Assembly (NCBI RefSeq): GCF_024347215.1
Contig: NZ_AP025282.1
Location: 3,534,001-3,598,000, forward strand
Direction: 5' to 3'
DNA length: 64,000 bases
From: Aliamphritea ceti
GTDB lineage: Bacteria > Pseudomonadota > Gammaproteobacteria > Pseudomonadales > Balneatricaceae
The notes beneath the pieces were generated by a model. That model was not told the origin of the DNA and did no database searches. It saw only the letters and a list, made by a program, of their open reading frames with translations. The first letter of the stretch is position 1. The number at the start of each line of letters is the position of its first letter. Made by a program: the position numbers and the translations under genes. Shown here one piece after another: positions 51,101 through 59,307 of the stretch.

Positions 51101-52050
51101 ACAGCTTTGCGCAGATGCTCTGCAGCTTCACGAATTTCCCGTTCACCACTCAGAAACACCAGAATATCGCCCTGGATCGTTTTCTGCTGTTGCCGCTCCA
51201 GCACTTGCAGCTCCTGAGCTGCCTGCACAATCGCTTCCGGAATGGACCGTTCACCCGACTCAGGCATATCTTCAAGCGGCCGGTACAACACGTCGACAGG
51301 ATACGTCCGGCCTGACACTTCTATCACAGGCGCATCATTAAAGTGCTTAGAAAAGCGCTCCAGATCGATTGTCGCCGACGTAATAATAACTTTGAGATCA
51401 GGCCGTTTAGGCAAAATTTGCCGCAGATACCCCAACAAAAAATCAATATTGAGGCTTCGCTCATGCGCCTCATCAATAATCAGAACCTGATATTTTTCCA
51501 GATACCGGTCACGCTGAGTTTCCGCCAGCAAGATACCGTCGGTCATCAGTTTTATCTGTGTATTCTCAGCAACCTGCTCAGTAAAACGCACCTGATAACC
51601 AACCGTTGCACCAAGTGAAGAATCTAATTCTTCAGCTATACGATTAGCAACCGTGCGTGCAGCAAGACGACGCGGCTGGGTATGCCCGATAAGCCCTTTA
51701 GTACCTAATCCAAGCTGCAAACATATCTTAGGCAGCTGAGTTGTTTTACCTGAACCAGTTTCACCCGCAATCACTACGACCTGATTATTTTGAATCGCTT
51801 CTGCAATTTCATCCCGGCGACCCGATACAGGTAAATCCGGAAATATTATACTTTCACCGTCATAGGCCCGGGCGTTAACTGCAGCCTCTGACGCTGCAAT
51901 AAACGCGTCAGTATCAGATAAAAGCTTATCGAAAGGCTTCCCCTGCTCAGCTCTGCGACTTAAATTACCCAGCTTCTGACGCAATTTAAATCGATCGCTG
52001 ATCAGGCATTCATCAAGACGTTGATATAAAGATTGAAACTGACGACTCAC
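48121..52050 (-). CDS. hrpA: DEAH-box ATP-dependent RNA helicase HrpA
   Basis: 1309 residues, matching E. coli HrpA in length. Walker A GETGSGKTT (96-104) and DEAH at 193-196 (IIDEAHERS), SAT in TSATIDLERFS, the helicase-C, HA2 and OB-fold regions and the long DUF3418 C-terminal part are all present. It is a cytoplasmic 3'-5' helicase linked to mRNA processing and ribosome rescue. The frame starts at GTG 52050 with only a weak ribosome site. A class II amidotransferase gene lies 91 bp upstream on the same strand. Confidence 0.96.
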   Translation of the reverse strand: MSRQFQSLYQRLDECLISDRFKLRQKLGNLSRRAEQGKPFDKLLSDTDAFIAASEAAVNARAYDGESIIFPDLPVSGRRDEIAEAIQNNQVVVIAGETGSGKTTQLPKICLQLGLGTKGLIGHTQPRRLAARTVANRIAEELDSSLGATVGYQVRFTEQVAENTQIKLMTDGILLAETQRDRYLEKYQVLIIDEAHERSLNIDFLLGYLRQILPKRPDLKVIITSATIDLERFSKHFNDAPVIEVSGRTYPVDVLYRPLEDMPESGERSIPEAIVQAAQELQVLERQQQKTIQGDILVFLSGEREIREAAEHLRKAVTAQRLKHIEVMPLYARLSVAEQNKIFHGGRSAGRRIVLATNVAETSLTVPGIRYVIDPGLARISRYSYRSKVQRLPIEPVSQASANQRKGRCGRVAEGVCIRLYSEDDFNSRSEFTDAEIRRTNLAAVILQMLTLRLGSIDAFPFIDPPDSRFINDGFKLLQELGAVDEKRKITSLGWQISKLPIDPRIARMVVAAVKEGCLREMLVIASALTIQDPRERPFDKQQAADEKHRQYADKDSDFVTLVNLWALFEEQRQELSQNQLRKYCQKHFLSYNRMREWRDVHRQLHLICKSLEYKEANSDAGYDRLHRALLSGLLGNIGFKQENKEYLGARNRRFYVFPGSGLYKSAPKWIMAAEVVETTKLYARMVAKIDPLWAEPLAGHLVKRNYFEPHWEKKRAQVIAQEQVSLYGLVIVPKRNVDFGNVDPLVSHDIFIRSALVEGQFHTQGKFFDHNRRLLTSVESLEAKSRRKDLLVDEDTLCDFYTARMAKHKGDNVVNGAGFEKWRKTVEKADEKVLFLTEEDILQRSTEHVNARQYPEMLKVSGAPLKLSYHFEPGAVDDGVSVNVPLVLLNQIPLQRLDWLVPGMLKDKCVALLKGLPKQIRKNYVPIPDYVDAFMQSASFGEGKLEEALAHQMLRMTGVRLDPLLLEAVELEAHQRVNIKLLGDKGKVIAQNRDWQFLSEQYGEQAETALISEADETWGRKGITRWDFGDLPESVMLKQAGGIEVELYPALIDRKDSVELAVVEDRQEALVLTRQGVIRLAWLNMSSHLRQVKAKLVKFEESALLFAKVQRKESLREDILLLAIEACCFADRDIPRTEASFLQSLSKADVSFVKTAQQVAEAVHGIHHFYHRINKQLSGKLDLRVVNILNDIKLQLADLLHTGYLSSAGWQRLQEYPRYLQAIELRLEKYMRELPRQRMLSDQLVAYMQGVQKRQKELQQQRRSAVELIEFRWLLEEYRVSLFAQQLGTKQPVSEKRLKQAWQALVES

Positions 52051-52141
52051 GTTAAGGCTCTATCCGGAAAAGGCTATAAACAAAGATGCGCTGAGAGAAC
52101 AAGTTTCAATCAGCGCATCAGCAATACACAATGGGTTCTAT

Positions 52142-52918
52142 TCAGGTAAACTTGACAGGTTCACCATCGACGAAGGTAATCATTTCCCCTGCTACTAACG
52201 CCGTCCATTCTTCGTTATCAGTTAGCGGCTCTGTCGCTATAACTGTCACTACATCTGTGGTATTGGTTTCTTCACGGAAGTTTACCGTTAACTCAGCATC
52301 TGTCAGGCTCGCTTTACCGAAAGGTGCTCGACGGGTAATCCAGGCAAGCTTAGTCGTGCAATAGGCAAACAAATATTCAGACTCAGTCAGTAACATATTA
52401 AATACGCCCAACTCGCGTAACTGATCCGCACATCGTGCAATCAAAGCACTGAGTTCAGAAAAATCATCTGGCCGATCAGGAAACACTTTACGCACTTCAC
52501 CCAACAACCAGCAAAAAGCATATTCGCTATCTGTCGTCCCAACAGGTTTATAAAAAGACAACGGCAAATCAAACAACTTGGCATCTAACTGGCCGTTATG
52601 TGCAAACGTCCACATATACCCCCAGAGCTCGCGAGTAAAAGGATGCGTATTTTCCAGGCAGGTTTCACCCACATTCGCCTGACGAATATGACTGATAACA
52701 GTTTTACTTTTAATCGGATGATTTTTTATCAGTAGCGCGATTTCAGAATCGCAGCTTGGCTCAGGGTCATGGAAATCCCGCAAACCTTTACCTTCGTAAA
52801 AAGCGATTCCCCAACCATCACGATGCGGCCCGGTATCTCCACCACGCTGCATCAGGCCAGAAAAACTAAAACAAATATCCGTCGGCACATTTGCACTCAT
52901 GCCAAGCAGTTCACACAT
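52142..52918 (-). CDS. class II glutamine amidotransferase (YafJ-like)
   Basis: 258 residues. It opens MCELLGMS, so after Met removal the catalytic Cys is N-terminal, as required for the Ntn-hydrolase class II fold. HRDGWGIAFYEG and NTHPF...WTFAHNG are the other family landmarks. The synthase partner of a glutamine amidotransferase is absent, as in E. coli YafJ, whose physiological role is not settled. It is followed by hrpA and preceded, at 30 bp, by a bactofilin gene. Confidence 0.92.
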   Translation of the reverse strand: MCELLGMSANVPTDICFSFSGLMQRGGDTGPHRDGWGIAFYEGKGLRDFHDPEPSCDSEIALLIKNHPIKSKTVISHIRQANVGETCLENTHPFTRELWGYMWTFAHNGQLDAKLFDLPLSFYKPVGTTDSEYAFCWLLGEVRKVFPDRPDDFSELSALIARCADQLRELGVFNMLLTESEYLFAYCTTKLAWITRRAPFGKASLTDAELTVNFREETNTTDVVTVIATEPLTDNEEWTALVAGEMITFVDGEPVKFT

Positions 52919-52948
52919 GCTACATCCCGTTACTTAATCACAGCCTGT

Positions 52949-53419
52949 TCAGGCTTTGGAAACCTGCTCATCATCACTGTTAAGGGTCACTTTGTCCGGC
53001 AGTGAATCAATTGCCTCAATACCGGATTCCATATGGGGCAATGGTTCAGCAGTATTCACTTCTTTCATCCGGCGTTCACCGACAAAATTTCCTTCCGGAT
53101 GAATCGCCATGACCTTGCTAGTTACTGTAGCAAAGACTTTTCCACCGCGATCAATTTCCAGCTCATCACACCAGACTTCACCTTCCACCAATCCACAAAC
53201 GCTAATCTGATTAGCTTTCACAACGCCTCGGATGTGGCCATTTTTACCAATAGAAATATTATCCAATGAAGAAATATTCCCTTCGAACATGCCATCGATG
53301 TGCATCCTGCCAACGATACTCATATCACCACTAAACTTATTGCCTTCAGCAATAATTGTTATTGCTTTGCCGTTTGTAGTGTTTGATTTAGCGGGTACAT
53401 CTTTTTTAAGGAAGCCCAT
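52949..53419 (-). CDS. bactofilin (polymer-forming cytoskeletal protein)
   Basis: 156 residues with a central beta-helix domain at about 18-110 (GNKFSGDMSIVGRMHIDGMFEGNI, ISIGKNGHIRGVVKA, GEVWCDELEID), typical of bactofilins, and a disordered acidic C-terminal tail. Bactofilins polymerise without nucleotides and recruit cell-wall enzymes to shape the envelope. The start, with AAAGGT upstream, lies inside the 3' end of the M23 peptidase gene, overlapping by 61 bp in another frame, so expression is tightly linked. Confidence 0.92.
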   Translation of the reverse strand: MGFLKKDVPAKSNTTNGKAITIIAEGNKFSGDMSIVGRMHIDGMFEGNISSLDNISIGKNGHIRGVVKANQISVCGLVEGEVWCDELEIDRGGKVFATVTSKVMAIHPEGNFVGERRMKEVNTAEPLPHMESGIEAIDSLPDKVTLNSDDEQVSKA

Positions 53420-54318
53420 TCGATACCTTTAACCGTAGAAAACAGTGAATCAAAGTTACTCATATCCCACGCCACGAAAGGTGCAGGGTCGACCGGCCGG
53501 AAAACATGCCGAATTTCATAATGCAAATGTGGCCCGGTTGAACGGCCCGTATTGCCACTCAGCCCGATCAGCTGTCCTTTCGAAACGAACTGCCCGGACT
53601 TAATTTTAATCTTGTTAAGATGCGCGTAATAGGTTTTAAACCCAAAGCCATGCTGCAAAATAATAAGTTTACCGAAGCCACTCTGCTTATTGTATCCGGC
53701 AAACTCTACAGCACCGTCAGCAGTGGCATATATAGGCGTGCCTTTGTCCGCTTTAAAGTCGATACCGTAATGCATCGAGCGTTTCTTTAAAACCGGGTGC
53801 CAGCGCATACCGTATTTACCACTAATACGAATGCCCTGAATAGGTAAGCCATTCGGAATACTGTTCAGATAAAACGTCCGCTGACTGATCAGCATGCTCA
53901 ATTCACCAGCACGCTCAGGCGTCATTTCATCTGACGCAGGTAAGCCCAGTAAACCTTCTAGTCCGTATAAGCTCGCATCCAGCACAGCATTCAACTCACC
54001 AATTCGCAGGTTTTCTTCTTTCAGCTGTTTTTTCTCAACCTGAAGCTGAGAAAGAGACCGGGACAGCTGATTTAGCTGCCCTTCCTGCTGCTGCGATGCT
54101 CCCAGAGTATCTTCATACTGCACACTAAGCGTATCGAAGCCTGCTTCCAGATTCAGCAAGTGATCAGTGGTTTTGACCAATAACAGGTTGGATACAAAGA
54201 AACTACAAACAGAAATAACTAAAAATACCGCCAGCAAATACTTAGTAATCTGCCCCAAGGTATATTGACGCGATCCCTGCGCTGTCGTGAGTGTAATAAC
54301 CAGCTTATTTCGTAACAT
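53359..54318 (-). CDS. M23 family (LytM-type) peptidoglycan endopeptidase, membrane-anchored
   Basis: 319 residues. One N-terminal membrane helix (about 26-48), a coiled coil (about 55-115) and a C-terminal M23 domain with zinc motifs HYGIDF (H-x3-D) and HLHYEI. It probably hydrolyses peptide crosslinks of periplasmic peptidoglycan. Its gene overlaps the bactofilin gene, a pairing seen in several proteobacteria where the bactofilin scaffold positions the hydrolase. Zinc residues appear intact, so it should be active. Confidence 0.93.
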   Translation of the reverse strand: MLRNKLVITLTTAQGSRQYTLGQITKYLLAVFLVISVCSFFVSNLLLVKTTDHLLNLEAGFDTLSVQYEDTLGASQQQEGQLNQLSRSLSQLQVEKKQLKEENLRIGELNAVLDASLYGLEGLLGLPASDEMTPERAGELSMLISQRTFYLNSIPNGLPIQGIRISGKYGMRWHPVLKKRSMHYGIDFKADKGTPIYATADGAVEFAGYNKQSGFGKLIILQHGFGFKTYYAHLNKIKIKSGQFVSKGQLIGLSGNTGRSTGPHLHYEIRHVFRPVDPAPFVAWDMSNFDSLFSTVKGIEWASLKKMYPLNQTLQTAKQ

Positions 54319-54498
54319 TACTTCTGAGTCTGAATACCGGAGAAAAATAAAACGAAAATATACCTGTATTCAGCAAAAAAGTCATAACTTGTGTGCGGTT
54401 ACAGACAGATAGTCCGAAACCACACAGAGGTTTAGCATGCTTTGCTGGCTAAATCAGGGCAAAACTTCAGAACTAATACTAAGAGCTAACCTTCAGGA

Positions 54499-55248
54499 TT
54501 AGCTTTCACCCTGACGACTGCCACCCAAATCAGGTGCAGCAGCAATAATCCGGTCAGCCAGGCGTGAAAACGGCAAGCTCTGAATCCAGACACTTCCGGT
54601 TCCTGACAGTGTCGCCAGCCATAAACCTTCACCACCTAGTAACATCGACTTCATACCTTTAGTCAGCTCAATGTCATACGAAATACCTTCGCTAAAGCCA
54701 ACCAGGCAACCCGTATCTACCCGCAGAGTCTCACCATTCAGTTCTTTACGAACAACAGTACCGCCGGCCTGAATAAAAGCCATACCATCGCCTTCCAGCT
54801 TTTGCAGAATGAAACCCTCACCGCCGAAAAAACCCGCACCAAGTTTCTTTGAAAAGGCTACAGACAGGCGCGTGCCAAGTGCTGCACATAAAAAAGCATC
54901 TTTCTGACAATAAAGACGCTGACCTATTTCTGCCATATTCACCGGCACGATATCCCCTGGATAAGGAGCTGCAAAAGCAACGCGTTGTTTACCGGCACCC
55001 TGATTAGAAAAATGCGTCATGAACAGAGATTCCCCGGTCAACATACGCTTACCAGCGGAGAACAACTTAGACATCAGTCCTTCTTCAGGGTCTGAACCAT
55101 CCCCCATACGGGTTTCATAACCAATACCATCTTCCATGTAATTCATCATGCCCGCTTCAGCGATTACAGTTTCACCCGGATCCAGTTCAACCTCTAAAAG
55201 CGGCATAGAATTACCAACAATTTCATAATCTACTTCATGGCATTGCAT
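54499..55248 (-). CDS. AIM24/TIGR00266 family protein
   Basis: 249 residues from ATG 55248, with AGGAG ahead; a longer frame to 55296 lacks a ribosome site. The sequence is Gly-rich and beta-rich: AEAGMMNYMEDGIGYETRMG, GGEGFILQKLEGDG, GGTVVRKELNGETLRVDTGC and GGEGLWLATLSGTG are repeat-like blades of the family. It is a soluble protein of uncharacterised function in bacteria; the eukaryotic relative AIM24 is mitochondrial. A terminator separates it from ppnN upstream. Confidence 0.88.
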   Translation of the reverse strand: MQCHEVDYEIVGNSMPLLEVELDPGETVIAEAGMMNYMEDGIGYETRMGDGSDPEEGLMSKLFSAGKRMLTGESLFMTHFSNQGAGKQRVAFAAPYPGDIVPVNMAEIGQRLYCQKDAFLCAALGTRLSVAFSKKLGAGFFGGEGFILQKLEGDGMAFIQAGGTVVRKELNGETLRVDTGCLVGFSEGISYDIELTKGMKSMLLGGEGLWLATLSGTGSVWIQSLPFSRLADRIIAAAPDLGGSRQGES

Positions 55249-55296
55249 CTTTTTCTCCTTAAAACTGTTCCAGAGTATTAAAATTATTTCGCTCAT

Positions 55297-55321
55297 AAAA
55301 AAGCGCAGAAATCTGCGCTTT
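55297..55321 (-). terminator. terminator of ppnN
   Basis: Stem AAGCGCAGA/TCTGCGCTT followed on the minus strand by TTTTTT. Confidence 0.88.
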
Positions 55322-55346
55322 AGATTTATGGATAACCCCTGTTAAC

Positions 55347-56732
55347 TTAAGCCTCAGCAGCATCTCCAACCTTGATACGATAACAAGGCTTATATTCCTG
55401 ATAATTAATCTTCATGCGTCGCTGTTCCACAAAAGAAGCCAGCAACTCATCAAGTGAGCGCATCATTTCAGGATCCCCACTCAACTCAAAAGGACCGTGG
55501 GTTTCGATCTCCTGGATACCCTGGGCTTTAACGTTACCGGCAACTATGCCAGACAACGCCCGACGCAGGTTAGAAGCGAGCTGATAATCTTCCTGATCAT
55601 GGCTGAGGTTTAATTCAGCCATTTTCTCGTGAGTAGGCTCAAACGGCTGTTGGAACTCAGCAGGTATATGCAACTGCCAGTTGAAGTGAAAAGACTCACT
55701 GGTCGCTTTTCGATACTGAGTAACAAGCTCAAGGCCTGCCTTCATCTGACTGGCGACCTCAACCGGATCATCCACAATAATCTGATATCGCTCAGCAGCT
55801 TTATCGCCCAGAGTCTGGCGAACAAAACGGTCGATGGTCTCAAAATACGCCTCACTTCCAGCAGGACCAGTAAAGATCAGTGGCAATGGCATACTGTGAT
55901 TCTTTTCATGCAGCAATACGCCCAACATATACAGAATTTCTTCTGCTGTACCGGCACCACCAGGAAAAACAATGATCCCGTGACCCAGACGGACAAACGC
56001 CTCCAGACGTTTTTCAATGTCCGGCATGATAATCAGCTCATTAACAATCGGATTAGGGGACTCCGCAGCAATAATTCCCGGTTCTGAAATACCAACATAG
56101 CGAGCATCATTAATACGCTGTTTAGCATGTGCAATGGTGGCACCTTTCATAGGTCCCTTCATTGCTCCTGGCCCACAACCAGTACACACACCAAAGCCTC
56201 TCAGCCCCAGTTCATAACCAACCTTTTTGGTATATTCATACTCAGTACGGCCAATAGAATGCCCGCCCCAGCAAACAACAAGATTAGGCTTAATATGCGG
56301 CTCAATAGCCTGAGCATGGCGTAAAATCTGAAAAACCTGATTGGTAATGGCTACGCTTTCGGTGAGTAAATTATCCTGTCCGACTTCATCGCCGACATAT
56401 AAAATATCACGCACCACGGAAAACAGGTTTTCCCGAATCCCCTGAATAATTTCGCCATCAACAAATGCACTGGCGGGCGCATTCGCAATTTCAAGCTGGA
56501 TGCCACGATGCTTTTGCGCGACCTGAATATCAAAATCCTGATACATCTCCAATACCTGCTTGGTACTGTCGACTTCACTGCCGCAATTCAATACCGCCAG
56601 ACAACACTGGCGAAATAACTGAAATAATCCTGCCTGGTTACGATCCTGTAAACGCGCAACCTCAATAGGTGATAAAGTATTTAAACTATCTAAAGGAGTA
56701 ATATTGGCTGTTACAAATTGATCAGTTGTCAT
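55347..56732 (-). CDS. ppnN: pyrimidine/purine-5'-nucleotide nucleosidase PpnN (YgdH)
   Basis: 461 residues, the size of E. coli PpnN. A LOG-like Rossmann domain holds GFGVCTGCGPGAMKGPMKGA and the signature PGGAGTAEE near 255-263, flanked by the N- and C-terminal YgdH domains. It cleaves nucleoside monophosphates to base and ribose 5-phosphate; in E. coli it is stimulated by (p)ppGpp. GGGAG precedes the ATG. It is divergent from the phoH-like gene. Confidence 0.94.
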   Translation of the reverse strand: MTTDQFVTANITPLDSLNTLSPIEVARLQDRNQAGLFQLFRQCCLAVLNCGSEVDSTKQVLEMYQDFDIQVAQKHRGIQLEIANAPASAFVDGEIIQGIRENLFSVVRDILYVGDEVGQDNLLTESVAITNQVFQILRHAQAIEPHIKPNLVVCWGGHSIGRTEYEYTKKVGYELGLRGFGVCTGCGPGAMKGPMKGATIAHAKQRINDARYVGISEPGIIAAESPNPIVNELIIMPDIEKRLEAFVRLGHGIIVFPGGAGTAEEILYMLGVLLHEKNHSMPLPLIFTGPAGSEAYFETIDRFVRQTLGDKAAERYQIIVDDPVEVASQMKAGLELVTQYRKATSESFHFNWQLHIPAEFQQPFEPTHEKMAELNLSHDQEDYQLASNLRRALSGIVAGNVKAQGIQEIETHGPFELSGDPEMMRSLDELLASFVEQRRMKINYQEYKPCYRIKVGDAAEA

Positions 56733-57177
56733 AATTCACGCTCCCTTCAAAGACACATCTATGCTGGCCGAGAGGCACATAACTCAAAGCAAGTCTGCCT
56801 GTAAGTCATGCTCAAAAAACAAGATATCCCGTGCTACATACAACCGGCTTAACGACTTAATCAGACGCCGGATGAATCACTATTCCCTGTCACTCAGCGA
56901 GCTTCGGTATCACGTTCAATATATGCTATCAGTGGTTTCATATCCACTAAGCTATTGAATTTTAAAACATAGAAAACAACAAAGCCGCCAGGCTCAATAA
57001 TACACTATGCATTAGAACCCGAACAAAGTTACGATTTTATTACTCATAATCGCCACAGTTACTTAAATTCATACATGGATGAAAACAAAGGGTTTTAACT
57101 GACTTCAACTTCTGCTTAACTAAACATATCTGGAAGCCTATTTCAGATAGACAACAAGGTTGGAGAAGGAATCCCTT
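56733..57177. other. divergent gap between ppnN and the phoH-like gene
   Basis: 445 bp with no convincing gene or repeat. It must hold both promoters. Confidence 0.4.
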
Positions 57178-58566
57178 ATGGCTGCTACAAAGCTTTATAT
57201 CCTCGACACCAATGTTTTACTGCACGACCCAAACTGTCTGTATGAATTCAAAGAGCAAGACGTCGCGATCCCTATGACCGTTCTGGAAGAACTGGATAAC
57301 ATAAAGGACCGTAAACAAAGCGTTGCTCAGGAAGCACGTCACGCTATCCGGGCAATAGATAACATTCTCAGCGTGGCATCCAGCCCCACACAAATAACCC
57401 GGGGCGTTCAGATCAAAGTGCCGGGCACAGACGACAGCAGTACTCTGGGGAAACTCAGTGTCTATCCCGATCACGAACTTACCAGCCGTCAGGGATTTCT
57501 CCCGTCGACCACTAACAACGATAACCGCATTATCAATTGTGCACTTCACCTGCAAACCAACGATTCACACCGGGATATCATCCTGGTCACTAAAGACATC
57601 AACATGCGCCTTAAAGCAATGGGCGCTGGCTTACAAAAAGTAGAGGACTACCGCAAAGATCAGCTCGTTTCTGATCTCGACCTGTTATCGGCAGGCCACC
57701 AGCACATCAACGGAATGTTCTGGGAAAAGGTCGATCAGGTGAAGAGCTATCAGAAAGGCCCTCATACCTTCCATAAAGTCAGTCCGGACTTACTCGCCGA
57801 CACATATGTTAACCAGTATATCCATGATGACTCTGAAGACTTTGCCGCCCGGGTAGTCAGTGTAGACCACGAAGCTATTATTTTGCGGGACCTTGGCCAC
57901 GAACATTTAATGCAACAGAATTGCTGGGGAATTTCACCGATCAATATCTACCAGGCGTTTGCCATGCAATCCCTGCTGGATAGTGATATTGATCTTTGTA
58001 TGCTCAACGGTGCTGCCGGTTCAGGTAAAACGCTGATAGCTCTGGCCTGTGCATTAGAGATGGTCATTGAACAGGGTCGCTACAGCAAAATTATCGTTAC
58101 CCGTTCAACACCACCTGTCGCTGAAGACATCGGCTTTCTACCGGGTACAGAAGAAGAGAAAATGACCCCCTGGCTCAGCTCCATTCTGGACAATCTGGAA
58201 GCGATGCATGAAGGCGATGAACGTCCTCAAAGTAGCGTAAAATACGCCATTGAAAAAGCCAATATTCAGTTCAAATCTCTTAACTTCATTCGAGGGCGTA
58301 GCATCCAGGATGCAATAGTGCTGATTGATGAAGCTCAAAACCTGACACCTTCACAGCTAAAAACAATACTGACCCGCTGTGGTAAAGGTACGAAAATGGT
58401 CTGCCTGGGTAACCTGGCACAAATTGACTCCAATTATCTGACAGCGCTTACTTCAGGTCTTACATACATTGTTGAACGCTTTAAAGATTACAACGGTGCT
58501 TCAAACGTGCATTTCGAAGGCGTTTTCCGTTCATCTTTAGCCGAATACGCAGAAGAACATCTGTAA
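57178..58566 (+). CDS. PIN-PhoH (PhoH2-type) ribonuclease/helicase-like ATPase
   Basis: 462 residues from ATG 57178. An N-terminal PIN nuclease domain (about 5-145) begins YILDTNVLLHDP, with acidic DTN and DNIKD positions expected for metal binding. A C-terminal PhoH P-loop domain has GAAGSGKT at 278-285 and LIDEAQN further on. Such PhoH2 proteins couple RNA unwinding to cleavage; in some bacteria they act like a toxin, but no antitoxin gene is seen here. AGGA lies before the start. A weak terminator follows. Confidence 0.93.
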   Translation: MAATKLYILDTNVLLHDPNCLYEFKEQDVAIPMTVLEELDNIKDRKQSVAQEARHAIRAIDNILSVASSPTQITRGVQIKVPGTDDSSTLGKLSVYPDHELTSRQGFLPSTTNNDNRIINCALHLQTNDSHRDIILVTKDINMRLKAMGAGLQKVEDYRKDQLVSDLDLLSAGHQHINGMFWEKVDQVKSYQKGPHTFHKVSPDLLADTYVNQYIHDDSEDFAARVVSVDHEAIILRDLGHEHLMQQNCWGISPINIYQAFAMQSLLDSDIDLCMLNGAAGSGKTLIALACALEMVIEQGRYSKIIVTRSTPPVAEDIGFLPGTEEEKMTPWLSSILDNLEAMHEGDERPQSSVKYAIEKANIQFKSLNFIRGRSIQDAIVLIDEAQNLTPSQLKTILTRCGKGTKMVCLGNLAQIDSNYLTALTSGLTYIVERFKDYNGASNVHFEGVFRSSLAEYAEEHL

Positions 58567-58909
58567 TATATTTAAAATCACTCACTCCGCCAGAGCCTAG
58601 CTATGGCGGAGTTCTTAAGCCTTTATTTAACGAATATCATACATGTTGTGATCATTTACCTGCAGATACCACTAAATACATGGAAGTTTACTGCTTTCCT
58701 TTTTGCTTTATCTCTATATAATGCGCGGCACAATTATATGTTTTAAATTCCCCTTCTTTGGCCGGGTAGACACTGTAATCGACATACTTGTGCTTTTACC
58801 AAGATGAATTTTGTATGTGAATACTCCGGCATTTTCTTCACCTGACAGCGCTTCATCCGCAGGTTAAACTTAGACAGTTTCCTTTTCAAAACCCTGGTTA
58901 TTGCCACAT
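58567..58909. other. intergenic gap between the phoH-like gene and yidD
   Basis: 343 bp holding the phoH-like terminator stem and otherwise AT-rich sequence, with no further gene supported. Confidence 0.4.
58585..58612 (+). terminator. weak terminator of the phoH-like gene
   Basis: Stem CTCCGCCA/TGGCGGAG with a small inner pairing, followed only by TTCTT. Confidence 0.5.
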
Positions 58910-59176
58910 ATGCGAACGTTGTTACGTTTTCTCATTAAGTTCTACCAGTACGTTATCAGCCCGATACTGGGGCCACGTTGCCGCTTTTATCCCACATGCT
59001 CGGCATATGCTCTGGAAGCTATTGAAATACATGGCCCACTAAAAGGCATAACCCTAACAGTAAAACGCCTTCTAAAATGCCACCCCGGTCACCCGGGCGG
59101 GGTCGACCTTGTCCCTGAAAAATCATCAGGCTGCTGCGATAACCACACAGAATCCTCCTCACATAACGATCGCTAA
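58910..59176 (+). CDS. yidD: membrane protein insertion efficiency factor YidD
   Basis: 88 residues from ATG 58910. It has the compact YidD pattern: an amphipathic N-terminus FLIKFYQYVISP, the core CRFYPTCSAYALEAIEIHG (about 24-42), then RLLKCHPGHPGGVDLVP. It helps YidC insert inner-membrane proteins. It is normally found between rnpA and yidC, but here it stands alone before an SLC5-STAC gene, an atypical location. The ribosome site is weak. The C-terminal SSGCCDNHTESSSHNDR tail is variable in the family. Confidence 0.92.
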   Translation: MRTLLRFLIKFYQYVISPILGPRCRFYPTCSAYALEAIEIHGPLKGITLTVKRLLKCHPGHPGGVDLVPEKSSGCCDNHTESSSHNDR

Positions 59177-59307
59177 CGTTTAAATAAGCCACCTCAAAAT
59201 TTGACCCCACCATCAGCCAGCGCTATAGCTTAATGAATACCTCTGCAAAAACCTGATGCAAATCACTGGCAAGGATAGCCGAACGAAACGGAGGAAATTC
59301 TTCGGTT

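Noticed and set aside
55629..56087. 152-codon plus-strand open frame
   Set aside because: Antisense to ppnN with no recognisable features.
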